From assembly GCA_021818475.1 (NCBI GenBank), contig JAKADZ010000009.1, positions 3,904 through 46,400 of the forward strand: 42,497 bases of DNA, read 5' to 3'. The notes under the pieces are model-generated. The model worked only from the letters and a program-made list of their open reading frames with translations, had not been told where the DNA came from and made no database searches. The DNA is from Nanobdellota archaeon. Lineage in GTDB: Archaea; Nanobdellota; Nanobdellia; Pacearchaeales; GW2011-AR1. This document shows positions 6,232 through 16,400 of the stretch, one piece after another (position 1 is the first letter of the stretch; each line of letters starts with the position of its first letter). A program made the translations under genes and the position numbers.

Positions 6232-6277
6232 ATATTAAAACCAAGATAAAATTCTATTTAAAATCTTTCTATTTGGC

Positions 6278-7168
6278 TCAAATGTCAACTCGGTCAAAAT
6301 CTTTAGCCAAGGTTGTGTTTTTAAAAATCTTCTTTGCAGAATTTAAAATGGCCTTATTGTCTTTAGAATATCTCTGACTTATATGGGTGAGGATTAATTT
6401 TTTAGAATTTGATTTTTTGGCAATTTCCCCTGCCTGTTTCGATGTCAGGTGATGATATTCTTTGGCTTTATCTGCAAGTTCTTCCCCAAAAGTAGATTCA
6501 CAAACAAGCAGGTCAGAATTTTTCACAAAAGGAATTATAGCATCGTTAAAAGAAGTGTCAAGAACAAAAGATATTTTCTTCCCGCCCTCTTTGTAAGTTA
6601 AATTTTTAGCGGGATATTTTTTTCCTTCAAAAACAATATCTTTTCCCTGTTTCAATTTTTGTAAAATCGGTCCCTGAATTTTCGTTTTTTCAAGTTTCTT
6701 CTTGTCAATTCTTATTTTATCTTTTTCAATGAAATTATAAGCATTGCACGGAACGCCATGGCTCATTTTCTGGGCTTCAAGATAAAAATCTTCAGTTTCA
6801 AAAAATTTTCCGCTTACTTCTTCAACTTCAATTTTAAAATTTTCATGAAAAACAAATGTTTTCAAAACCTGATTCATAAACTCTTTTGTTCCCTTTGGTC
6901 CGTATATAAAAAGGGTTTTGTTATAATCACTGAAGCTTAATGTTTCCAGCAATCCTGGAATACCGAGAGTATGATCTCCATGCCAGTGAGTGATTAAAAT
7001 TCGGGTAATCTTATTAGGATTAAGTTCTGCTTTTCTAAACTGTCTCTGAGTACCTTCTCCACAGTCAATCAGAATATTTTCATCCTTGTATTCGAGAAGA
7101 ATTGAAGTATGATTTCTTTCTGCACTGGGGATTGCATCAGATGTCCCGAGGAAAATTGCCTTAATCAT
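6278..7168 (-). CDS. rnz: Ribonuclease Z (tRNA 3' endonuclease)
   Basis: Metallo-beta-lactamase-fold endonuclease that cuts pre-tRNA after the discriminator base. Visible motifs are GTSDAIPSAERNHTS at the N-terminus, LIDCGEGTQRQ, the zinc motif HWHGDH (residues 61-66), the exosite-region FIYGPKG, LVLDTSFN-like strand SFVLDTSFND, and C-terminal HLTSKQAGEIA and LILTHISQRY. At 296 aa it is the short form usual in archaea. It lies 60 nt behind the Sm-like gene on the same strand, probably one operon. It likely processes the tRNAs of this window, including tRNA-Arg and tRNA-Gln that lead protein genes. Confidence 0.95.
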   Translation of the reverse strand: MIKAIFLGTSDAIPSAERNHTSILLEYKDENILIDCGEGTQRQFRKAELNPNKITRILITHWHGDHTLGIPGLLETLSFSDYNKTLFIYGPKGTKEFMNQVLKTFVFHENFKIEVEEVSGKFFETEDFYLEAQKMSHGVPCNAYNFIEKDKIRIDKKKLEKTKIQGPILQKLKQGKDIVFEGKKYPAKNLTYKEGGKKISFVLDTSFNDAIIPFVKNSDLLVCESTFGEELADKAKEYHHLTSKQAGEIAKKSNSKKLILTHISQRYSKDNKAILNSAKKIFKNTTLAKDFDRVDI

Positions 7169-7228
7169 GGATAAACAAGCAGAAAAACATTTATATAATT
7201 TGTCAATACCGCTTGCAAAAAAAGGCGT

Positions 7229-7477
7229 TTATTTCTTTAATGCTGTTGATGCAGGAGAAATACAGATAATGGTATCTCCTCTTAGGAAAGTCAATCCGAG
7301 GTTTTTCTTAACTTCACCGTTCTGCATTTCTTTCACATTATCCATCACCAGATTGATGTGGATATCGAAAGCCAGCAAAGTTCCTGCGAATTGTTTGTCT
7401 CCTTTCAAATAAACCAAAACTTCTTTTCCTTTTGAGACATTCAATAAATCCAAAGGTCTCTCAATTCCGCTAACCAT
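7229..7477 (-). CDS. Sm-like archaeal protein (SmAP/LSm)
   Basis: 82-aa Sm-fold protein that forms heptameric rings binding U-rich RNA. Sm1 motif: PLDLLNVSKGKEVLVYLKG, AGTLLAFDIHINLVMDNV (the conserved D-x-x-N-L-V-L-D core). Sm2 motif: LGLTFLRGDTIICISP, equal to the family LRG-(D/N)-x-I motif. TTTATAAA about 25 nt upstream (near 7500) supports the start at 7477. It probably forms an operon with rnz. Confidence 0.93.
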   Translation of the reverse strand: MVSGIERPLDLLNVSKGKEVLVYLKGDKQFAGTLLAFDIHINLVMDNVKEMQNGEVKKNLGLTFLRGDTIICISPASTALKK

Positions 7478-7569
7478 AAATTAATTCATTTGATTTTATT
7501 TATAAAAGTTTCGAAAAAAATATTACAAAAAATTCTATATAAATTAAGATAATAGATTATATAAATGGA

Positions 7570-7740
7570 CTAACTGAAACTTTTTCGCAGTTCATCAGAT
7601 TTTCTTAATTCACCGTCGATAAATTCTCGGATGCGATGTGAAGGAGATTCTCCTAAATCTAAACACATCTTCTGATATTCCTTCCAAAGTTTCTCATTAA
7701 GGCAAAGATAAACTCCTTTTAATTCTGATTTTTTTATCAT
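7570..7740 (-). CDS. Small ribbon-helix-helix-like protein
   Basis: A 56-residue frame (ATG at 7740, TAG at 7570). It reads as a short strand (KGVYLCLNEKLW) and two helices (EYQKMCLDLG, then SPSHRIREFIDGELRK), the order of CopG/Arc ribbon-helix-helix DNA-binding proteins. The Ser-Pro-Ser before helix 2 fits that family. It has its own AT-rich upstream region, transcribed away from S8e. No toxin partner is adjacent (the 90 nt downstream hold no gene), so a free-standing regulator is more likely than an antitoxin. Confidence 0.65.
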   Translation of the reverse strand: MIKKSELKGVYLCLNEKLWKEYQKMCLDLGESPSHRIREFIDGELRKSDELRKSFS

Positions 7741-7838
7741 TTGGACAAACCAAAGGGTAATATATAATAGAAAATATATTTTGAATTATATAAATTTTTC
7801 CAGAAGAGAGATTTTGTTGCCGGATCAAAAAACAGAAA

Positions 7839-7850
7839 GATATTTAAACG
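7839..7850 (+). promoter_or_regulatory. TATA box of the S8e gene
   Basis: GATATTTAAACG lies about 25 nt before the ATG at 7870, predicting a leaderless mRNA. The intergenic DNA from 7741 contains several other TATA-like words that could serve the divergent small gene. Confidence 0.55.
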
Positions 7851-7869
7851 AAAAATCAAAATTTCTATT

Positions 7870-8238
7870 ATGGATACAGGAAGAAAAATATCAGGCGGAA
7901 GATATATCAGAAGCAGAAAGAAAAAAATTGCAGACCGGGCAGGACAAAGAAAAACTGTAAAATTAGGAAATGAAAAAAGGAAGACCAAAGGAGTAAAAGG
8001 AGGAAATAAAAAAACATTTTTGCTCGGAGCTAAATTTGTCAGTGTGCAAGAGAAAGGAAAAAGCAAAAAATTAGAAATCAAAAATGTTATTGAAACTCCG
8101 TCAAACAGATTCTTAGCAAGGCAGAACATAATAACAAAAGGGACGGTATTGCTGACAGATTCTGGAAAAGTAAAGGTAACAAATCGTCCGACGCAGCATG
8201 GAATTGTTAATGGGATTCTTATAGAAGAAAAAAAGTAA
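7870..8238 (+). CDS. rps8e: 30S ribosomal protein S8e
   Basis: 122 aa with the archaeal S8e pattern: N-terminal DTGRKISGGRYIRSRKKKI (family GRxxTGGR-type start), central basic stretch GNEKRKTKGVKGGNKKTF, and C-terminal NRFLARQNIITKGTVLLTDSGKVKVTNRPTQHGIVNGILIE, which is the conserved S8e ending. Length is as expected for archaea. A dispersed-repeat fragment starts at the stop codon. Confidence 0.95.
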   Translation: MDTGRKISGGRYIRSRKKKIADRAGQRKTVKLGNEKRKTKGVKGGNKKTFLLGAKFVSVQEKGKSKKLEIKNVIETPSNRFLARQNIITKGTVLLTDSGKVKVTNRPTQHGIVNGILIEEKK

Positions 8239-8256
8239 ACCGATTAGGTGTCGTTC
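8237..8256 (+). repeat. Short dispersed-repeat fragment at the S8e stop
   Basis: AAACCGATTAGGTGTCGTTC overlaps the S8e stop codon. It is the terminal module also found at 3235-3251, 33104-33124, 33221-33241 and 41810-41824. Confidence 0.75.
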
Positions 8257-8342
8257 ACTTTCACTATTCTTTCATAACTATAAAAACAAAAAGATTTATA
8301 TATAGAAAAGATTTATAAATCTTGCTAAGAAACTACCTCAAA

Positions 8343-9263
8343 ATGAATTTTGTAAAAAAATGTCCGGAATGTGGAAGTATAAACCTTACATACGATTCAC
8401 ATCTTGGAGAAATAATTTGTAATGATTGTGGTCTTGTCGTAGAAGAGAAAATGACTGACAGCGGAGCAGATGCTCAGGCAAAATTCGACAAAGATGAAAA
8501 GAAAGGAAGAGGCGGAGCTCCTATAAGCATGCAAAAATTTGACAAAGGACTTACAACCAACGTCGGTGAAATATCAGATATTTACAAGCTTGAACCAGGA
8601 CAGACAAGAAAATTCCTAAGATTAAAAAAATGGCAGGAGAGAGTTTCAACTTCTATCGAAAGAAATTTAAGACTGGCTATGGCAGAATTAAGAGTAATAG
8701 CATCTTACTTAAATCTTCCAAATGTCGTCAGAGATGAAGCATCAAGAATTTACAATTATGTTTTGCAGAGAGGAATGGTAAGAGGAAGAAGTATGGAATC
8801 AGTAATAACTGCCTGTTTATATGCAGCCTGCAGAAGTTACAACATTCCAAGAACACTGGATGAAATGGCAACTGCTTCAGATGTAGAAAGAAAAGAAATC
8901 GGAAGAACTTACAGATTTATAATAAGAAAATTAGGAATCAAAGTAAAACAAAGTTCTCCAAAAGATTACATTTCAAGATTTTCTTCAGTATTGAAATTAT
9001 CTCCAAAAACGCAAAATGATGCATTAAATGTTTTAAGAAATGCAGAAAAGGTTGAATTAACCTCGGGAAGAGGTCCCGCAGGAATTGCTGCCGCTGCTTT
9101 ATACGTCGCTGCACTGATGAATGACGAGAAAAAAACCCAGAGAGAAGTTGCAGACATAGCAGGGATAACTGAAGTAACAATCAGAAACCGTTATAAGGAA
9201 TTAATTGAAAAGTTAAAATTAGAAGACAAGATAAAAGAAAAAGAACCGTCTCAGAAGAAATAA
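8343..9263 (+). CDS. tfb: Transcription initiation factor B (TFB)
   Basis: Archaeal TFIIB homologue bridging TBP-DNA and RNA polymerase. Zinc ribbon with Cys7, Cys10, Cys27 and Cys30 (CPECG ... CNDCG), B-reader region GAPISMQKFDKGLTT, then two cyclin folds (about 105-195 and 205-295), the second with SGRGPAGIAAAALYVAA and the helix-turn-helix TQREVADIAGITEVTIRNRYKEL. I use the ATG at 8343. An upstream TTG at 8322 overlaps the TATA-like GATTTATAAATC (8311-8322), which sits about 25 nt before 8343. 306 aa, normal. Confidence 0.95.
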   Translation: MNFVKKCPECGSINLTYDSHLGEIICNDCGLVVEEKMTDSGADAQAKFDKDEKKGRGGAPISMQKFDKGLTTNVGEISDIYKLEPGQTRKFLRLKKWQERVSTSIERNLRLAMAELRVIASYLNLPNVVRDEASRIYNYVLQRGMVRGRSMESVITACLYAACRSYNIPRTLDEMATASDVERKEIGRTYRFIIRKLGIKVKQSSPKDYISRFSSVLKLSPKTQNDALNVLRNAEKVELTSGRGPAGIAAAALYVAALMNDEKKTQREVADIAGITEVTIRNRYKELIEKLKLEDKIKEKEPSQKK

Positions 9264-9282
9264 TTTATGGGGGAAAAAAGAG

Positions 9283-9744
9283 ATGATTGATGTCCCAAAA
9301 TTAATCTTATATTTTATTGAATTAATTGCAGTAATTTTAACTGTTTTTTATTTTTATTCTTCAAGAGCAGGAGTTGAAACAATCGGAATTTACAGTGACC
9401 ATGCACAAAGGGAAACGATAACCGCTCTGATAAATGCGCTTAATCTGCAAAATGTTCATGACGTACCGGTAATAGGACTGACTCCAATAATACAAATTTA
9501 TATCAAGGAAGAACCTCCATTTGTCAATACTTATTATCTGGTTATTAAAGGAGGGAGTGTGATGATTAACGACGGGGTTTCAAATCAGTCAGATATAATT
9601 ATCAGAACAAGCGAGCAGGAGATATTAAAATCAATCAATGATACATCTTATATGAAAGAATCTCTGGCTTCAGGGAAAACAACAGTTCAGAAAACAACAA
9701 GTGATTTTGTGTTATTTACAGAGGGTTATCCTAGTTTCAAATAA
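9283..9744 (+). CDS. Membrane-anchored SCP2-like protein
   Basis: 153 aa. Residues 5-25 (KLILYFIELIAVILTVFYFY) are one membrane segment; the rest should face one side of the membrane. Residues about 80-150 (YYLVIKGGSVMIND, SDIIIRTSEQEILKSI, SLASGKTTVQKTTSDF) resemble the SCP2 sterol-carrier fold, where a graspable strand is followed by D-x-T-I-x-x-S-x-E and G-K-x-x-x. This is inference from pattern. It starts 19 nt after TFB, so the two are probably co-transcribed. Ligand and role are unknown. Confidence 0.6.
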   Translation: MIDVPKLILYFIELIAVILTVFYFYSSRAGVETIGIYSDHAQRETITALINALNLQNVHDVPVIGLTPIIQIYIKEEPPFVNTYYLVIKGGSVMINDGVSNQSDIIIRTSEQEILKSINDTSYMKESLASGKTTVQKTTSDFVLFTEGYPSFK

Positions 9745-9784
9745 TTCTAAAGTTTTTCATATTATCAATTTCTGATAATAATAT

Positions 9785-10075
9785 CAGCCATGAGCAAGTA
9801 TCTCAAGGGAAAATTCGAGCGCGAGCGATTTCGCGAATGCCGGAAATTTAGTTTTCTTTTACAGTGTAGCTTTTCTTTCTGCATTTCAGTGCAGAATGGG
9901 CGGGATTCCACTTGCACTTTTTCTAAAAGAAAAACCCAGCAATGAGCGAAGTCGGGAGTTAAGAAACAAATAAGGTGTCGTCGCGCGAGATTGCAAGAGT
10001 AACTCGGGCCCCCACTCGTTGCAATTAATCTTTTCTGGCACTCCTGGGTCAAAAATTTGCCCGCTCCCAAATATT
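9785..10075. repeat. Island of dispersed repeat modules
   Basis: This gene-free stretch contains GAGCGATTTCGCGAATGC (9823-9840), GAGCGAAGTCGGGAGTT (about 9944-9960), AAATAAGGTGTCG (about 9968), and, inverted, the modules ACTCGGGCCCCCACTCGTTGC and GGCACTC (about 10001-10045). The AGTGCAGAAAG/CTTTCTGCATTTCAGTGCAG pairs around 9875-9900 add local inverted repeats. It is a mosaic of the same words as at 2747, 26059 and 33004. The open frame on the minus strand is repeat-derived. Confidence 0.8.
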
Positions 10076-10104
10076 TTTATATTGAAAATTTGTCGTTTAA
10101 TTAT

Positions 10105-10251
10105 GCGGGATTGCCAGAGCGGTCAAATGGGGCAGCCTTAGGCGACGATGTTCGCGAGAAGATATGGGTTTACCAACTTCAAAAAATGCGAGCGGGCTCG
10201 GAGAAAGCTGTTGGCTTAGTGCCTACAAAGGTTCGAATCCTTTATCCCGCA
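10105..10251 (+). tRNA. tRNA-Leu(TAG), 63-nt intron
   Basis: Class II tRNA: acceptor GCGGGAT/ATCCCGC with A73, D stem CCA/TGG with GG in the loop, anticodon stem GCAGC/GCTGT, long variable arm TGGCTTAGTGCCTA, T arm AAAGG-TTCGAAT-CCTTT. Anticodon TAG at 10139-10141. The intron 10143-10205 is at 37/38. The central helix is imperfect (CTTA against GGAG). The intron contains GCGACGATGTTCGCGAG and GCGAGCGGGCTCGG, words of the dispersed repeat family. ATATTTTTATAT at about 10068-10079 is a likely TATA box. Confidence 0.92.
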
Positions 10252-10269
10252 TCAAAAAGGAATAATCCA

Positions 10270-10390
10270 AATTTTACACTTCTTTTTTAAATGCATTTGT
10301 AGATAGTTGAATCTTGCATTAGAATTTACCCCTTAACAGATTTTCCTAAACTGCCTAGACGAATGTTTGACCCGAGAATTAATTTATAAA
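10270..10390. repeat. Dispersed repeat composite (relative of 3060-3170)
   Basis: CACTTCTTTTTTAAATGC, TGTAGATAGTTGAA, TTAGAATTTACCCC and CTAGACGAATGTTTGACC occur in the same order and spacing as in 3066-3170. The stretch separates tRNA-Leu from the giant surface-protein gene and has no gene of its own. Confidence 0.7.
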
Positions 10391-10401
10391 AAATTTTAGA
10401 A

Positions 10402-13400
10402 TTAAGCACTGCTTATCATTTGCTGTTTACATGCAGAATCAGAAACACATTTTGAAAGTAAAAGATTCTTAAGCCAGGTCATATCAATAGCAGTATAAAC
10501 TCCCTGAACCCCGGAAGGAGTCCTTCTGACAGTGTTGCATTCTGATTCAGTCAAAAGCCCGTCGAAGATAAGTTGGTCGACAAATTGTTGATTAGCTTCA
10601 TAAATTCCGGTAAGATTGTTATTTGTAATGTAATTAATAGCATTAAATAAAGTCCATTTAGTCCTGGTTTTTATTGCACTTATATCCCCTGCACTTAAAT
10701 CAGCAGTATAACGGTAAATCTTTGAAGGATAATCATCAGCGCTTATCGCCAAAGAATCAGGAAGGGTTTCTAACGCAATTCCATTTCCGGTATTAGTATA
10801 AACAAACATGTTTAAATTATCAACACTTCCGACGATTCCTATTGAATTTGTAAGAGTGCAGCCATGTCCGATTATTACAACATCTCCGGGTTTAACATTA
10901 GTAGTATCCACAATTTCAGAGAAACTTGAACTGCTGTTTATTCCTGAAATTAAATCAGTTAATGAAGAGGGCATATTAGATCCTGCAACCCCTGAACTTA
11001 TTCCGCTGATTCCTGCGCCAGTCAAAACTTTTCCTACAAAAGCAAGTGTGCTGTAATTTTTAGAATCAGGACTATTAGCAATATCCATTGCATTCTGAAA
11101 TATTCTATCACCTACACTTGCGGTATTGGCAGTTGCGACAGAAGATGTTGTCGTCGTTGACTGAATAGGAGGAGTCTGATTTAAATCTCCTGAACTTACT
11201 CCGGTATTTGAAACATCAACCTGCGATTGAACATAAGGCTTCCAAATTACATAAACCGGATGAACATCATCACTTAAATCTTCAGTATAATATTCAAATA
11301 AAGGATTTGCGGCATTTCCGCCATTCCAGTCAAATAAATTAGCAATATGATTTGCTTGATCTTTCCAGCTTATAAAAACTGCATTGTGCCCTTCCTGCCC
11401 ATTCCATGCATAAGAAATAATATAACCGGGAAGTATCATCGATAATTTTTGGTCTGAATTTGTATTAAATGAGTTTAATTTGCTGCTATAAACAATAAAG
11501 TTAATCTGGCCGTCAGAAGAAAAATAACCATTTTTATCTACAGGGACTCCGACAGTGATAGTCTGAGCCTGATTACTTGTTCTCTGGTTTGTAATTGTGT
11601 ACCTCTTTCCTGCTAAATCAGAATAAACCATTGCAGCTCCTACTCCTGCATTTTTATATACCTGATATGCAGCTTCCCAGCAGTTGGAATAAACTGTTCT
11701 GGATGCACTTGTTCCAACCATATCTTTTGCAGAAGTCAAAACATTCTGCTGAAGTTCTGTCATAGTTGGAATTTCCTGCGGAGAACTTGCAGGAGTGGTT
11801 GCAGAAACTGAAATTGGCTGTTGAGGGAAAATAATTCTTGCTATGTCTGCATAAGCATTTCCTCTGATGTAATACAGCTGTACTTTCTGAGTATCAAGGA
11901 ATACTTTTCCGATAATCTGATTAACAAGAGTAATCTTATCAGAAGCGTTCTGTTCATCATTAATTTGCTGCAATGCTGAAGAAAATTGATCGTCAGTCAT
12001 GTAACCATTTTGATTTGCAAGTATTTCTCCGTAATTTTGAGATAATGAATCCAGAGTGGCATTTTGTATCGTCGTAGTTTTTATAACATTTTCAACACTT
12101 TGCGTATCTATCCAGCATTTTATTTGAGGATTATCGCAATAACCAACTTCAACCCATCGTGAATTTTGTGTTCCTGCATAAGGATCTGTTCCCTGGCCAG
12201 GATTTGCGGTAGCGCAGATTCTGACAATTCCCTGATTGTAAATTGCAGGATTGATTAAAGAACTTGCAGCAGACTGAGCATTCAGACTTGTAGCACTGTA
12301 AATACTTGGCGTCCCGGAAACACATTCTGATTCAGTGGTAATCTGTGTCTGATTTGCCTGACTGCTTAGATAATTATCTTTAATATAATTAAGGGCAAAT
12401 GAAGTTGAAACTTCCTGGAATCCACATTCTTCCTGCCCGTTTACATTAATACATAATTGTTTATAGCCCGAAGGAGCAATTTTATCAACAGTATCGCTTG
12501 CATAATCGCTTACTGCAACATAACCAGAAGCAATTACTAAATTTTGCGAAGTATCCTGATAATAAGAACTTCCGGAACTTCCTTTAAGATAAACCTGGTA
12601 ATAAGCGCCGGAATCTTCACCTGCATAAATATGATAAAAGACTTTGTAGTCTGAAGTTGGAGGAACTGTTACTGTTGTAAGCTGAGTCTCATCAAATCTT
12701 CCGGTAAATTGGACAGGGGAATCAGGTTTAGTCAAAGTGTTAACCAAATCAGCACCGGTTGGCAAGACTGCAGAAATTGAACTCTTGCATATATCAGTAC
12801 CAATTTCACTTACTCTTGCTTTAAAGGAATCAACTGCGCTTGTTCCGTAGTAATTTGTAAAATAACTTACTGAATTTTGTGCAACACTTAATGCATTTGC
12901 AATTCCAAGATATTCCCCTCCCCCTCTTACATTTTGCCCAAATAAAGTTTCAACAATTTTAGGAATAGCGATGCTGGTTAAAGGAAGAGCCTGCTGATAG
13001 AAAAAGTCGCAGAGATAAACACTGTAAATTTCATCACAAACTCCGACGGTTTTTCCGGTATCCAAGCTTTCCTGCAGACAATCTCTGAAAGATTTTTGGA
13101 CAGACAAAAATCCGTCAATTCCTGCTTTTACTCCTGTAAGACAAACAGGCATTACAATTCCTTCTCTTGCATTAGGCAGACATAATGCAATACTCCCTAT
13201 AACTCCAGACTGGATAACATCTTTCACCGGATAAGCGCCGCCTAAATCACATCTGCTCGAAGGGCAGATTACAGGGTCACAAACATTGAATAATACCAAA
13301 CAATCTTTCGGAGACATAAAATCCTGGCATTGAAGCTGAGGAAGATTAAGTGCGGGACTTCCGACATCAACAGTTTGTCCAAGGATAGTAACTTTTCCTG

Positions 13401-16400
13401 ATAAACCCGACTTGTATAATTTAGAAGCCTGTTCAATCGCCTGAACTGCCTTATTAACTAATGAAGTAGCATCAGATTCACTCAATCCAGGAAATTGATT
13501 ATAAGGCTGTCCTGTTCCTGTATTAATCATTTCGCAAGTATCATCTCCGACAGTGTTGAATTCTTCAATTCCGTTAGGACCAACGTTGCATAGATAGAAA
13601 CTGCTCACTCTTGAAGAAGCATCATAAGACTGGATATTCGCTCCGACTGGGAGAGTTTGTTTTATTGCAGCATACCACCCATTCGTCAAATCAAAAGGAA
13701 CAATTGCAGGCAAACCCTGGTAAGGTGCAGTTTCAAAATAACTCAAGGTTGGATTTTTATACTGATTTTTATAAGTCGCAGAATTATATGTTTGGAAATA
13801 AAGATTAGTCAGGTCAGGAGAAGGGTTTGTAACAAGATTCATAGAATTAAAATCATAAATCTGTAAAAGATTATCAATTCTTTTTATAGGCAATTTTGAA
13901 GTTCCTGCGGAATTATCCAGGATGTAAAGGTAAGTATTTCCGTCGGAAGTTTGTGCAAGATAGACCGGAGTATTTGGGTCGATGCCGGTTATGCTCTTTC
14001 CGGTTTGTGCTAAGGTAAGCCCCTCATAGGGAACAGATTTAACATTTTTTCCTACTTCAAGAAATCCAATCTGGCTTGCACTCACACCAACAGAACTTGC
14101 AAGAGTGGAAGCTGCTGCAAAATTCCCTGCGTTATTTTTAATCGCAGTCAGATCAGAATAAATTGTTGACTTGGCAATATTTTTTAATTCATCACTTGAG
14201 GAAGGATCATCCAAGACTTTTGAATAAAGTTCTATTTCTTTTAATTGGTCAGTTGAATAAATTTTGTCTGCATATCCTCCGGAAATATCAGTAAGAATTT
14301 CATTCTTATTTATCGCCTGTCCTTTCCCGCTCGGATCGGTCAATGCGCTTGCAAATCCATCGCTGGTTTGCAGATAACTGCTGACCTGCGGAGCATATTG
14401 CTGCATGAAAGCATTTGTATCTACTACGCTTTCCCCCATAAATTGTTTTGTAATTGCTCCCGATTGCAAACTCTGAATTTCTGAATTTTGCTGGCTGATT
14501 ATATCAGTAAGTTTTTGGGTATCTGAATCTATCTGATTAGCATTTTGAAGGAAGCAATTATCCAATGAAGAATATTTTCCTTCGGAAACCATGCTTGTGC
14601 ATTTTTCTGTCCAGCCATTAATTCCCCCCATAACAGATTGTCTGGCAATTCCTGCTCCCCCTGTATTTAACAAGAAATTTTTTATAATCAATCCAGTCCC
14701 TGTGGCTAAACATGCAGTTTTCAGTCCCTGAGTAACATTCCCCAATGTTCCTGAAATCTTGCTCCATTGGTCAATGCTGCCGTTTAAAGTATTTATCAAA
14801 CTTTTAATCTGATCGGGAGCGAGATCAACTGCTCTTTTTTCAATTCCTATTTTAAAGCTGAAATTTGCTGAAGTTCCTGCATTATTTATATTCGAAATAA
14901 GTGAAACCTTCGCAGATTTTTTCAGATTTATTTTCTGAAGAGTGATTGAATGAGTACTGTCAAAACTAACTGCAACATCTTTCGCCAGTTTTATAGTCGA
15001 AGTTTTTGAAGAAGTGCTTACCATCACCTGCGCAGAATTATTATCAAGAGAGATTAATTTGATGTAATCTTTTGCAGAAGAAGGCTGTGTCCCGTCGGTT
15101 AAATAAACTGTTTCATCTTTAGTCAGATCATAAGGGACTGATCCAACACCTGGAATTGATACTATAACTGTCGCTCCATAATCGGCAAAGCTAGGTTCTG
15201 AAATTCCATCAAGAGAAATTTTATAGACTTGCTTGTTTATTGTAACAGAAACGCTGTTTGTGTCTGAATTTGAAAGTTTGTATCCGCTGCAATAATCATC
15301 CAGGTTCTTTGTAGAAGAAGGATAATCTTTTGTAAATTCGTCGCATAAACCTGCAGCAGTTTTTTTCTGATTTGCATCGCTTGCTAATTGTATTTCACTG
15401 TATAATGCTTCCTCACCATAAGTTGTTCCGGTAGGGTATGGTTCAGAAGAAAAACTTTTTATTACAGATTCATAATCACTCACTGCATTGTCATAATCTT
15501 CTTTGACCGCTCCTGTCAATTCCTGATCCTGTGCTCCTGCAAAATCAATTATAGAAACTGATTTGCCAAAAACGTCAGAGGGATTTTCACCATAGTTAAG
15601 AGGGTAAATAACTTCACCGCTTATAATCGCCCGTGAAAGAGAATTTGTTAATCCAAAAAATCCTTTTAATGAATCAGAAACCTGGTCAATAACTCCTGCC
15701 GGTTTTATTCCTGCATTTTTAAAATCTAAAAATAAAGAAGCGGTTGAAGCAAGTTCGTCATTGGTTAATTTATCTGCATGAGGAGAAGGGAAAGAAACAA
15801 AGTAAACTACAAGATTATTTTTATTTTGCAGATTCCCGTTTGTTCCAAGATATCCCAAATAAACGGAACGGCTGACAGAAGTTATAGGATCCGTGTAATC
15901 AAATAATTTATCCCCTGCACCAACTTCACGATTTTCTCCGTCAATATTTAAAATTATTTTTGGACTAACCGACAAACTGTATGCATTAATTCCTGAGTCT
16001 TCCTGACATCTTACTGTAGCCTGCTGAACAAGCCCGTTGCTATTCAGACTTTGAACTGAACATTTGTTATCTAAAAATGTCTCTCCCTGTGAAGCTTCAA
16101 CATTGTCTGCATTTACCCTAAGTTGAGCTGCAGTATCAGGATTTTCCATGCTTTGTAACTGAAGTTTAAATCCTGCTTGGCATTCAAATCCGGGAATATA
16201 AATGTTATTGGAAGTTTGCCCTGCTTTTAATGTTACAGTAGTGTCTAATCCTGAATCAGTATAAACAGAAATATCCGCACTTGTGCTTGAAATTGAATCT
16301 GCTTTAAGGTAACCCTTGCCGCTCCAAAAACTATACTGGGATTTTTTATCATTCCAGTCGGATGAAGAAAGTTCAGGAAGATAAAATAAAGCATTTCCTA

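Noticed and set aside
9765-10070. 101-codon open frame on the minus strand
   Set aside because: It lies wholly in the repeat island before tRNA-Leu, with no promoter or homology.
10270-10390. Structured non-coding RNA such as RNase P or SRP RNA
   Set aside because: I looked through the non-coding stretches for GC-rich conserved cores and found only repeat modules.
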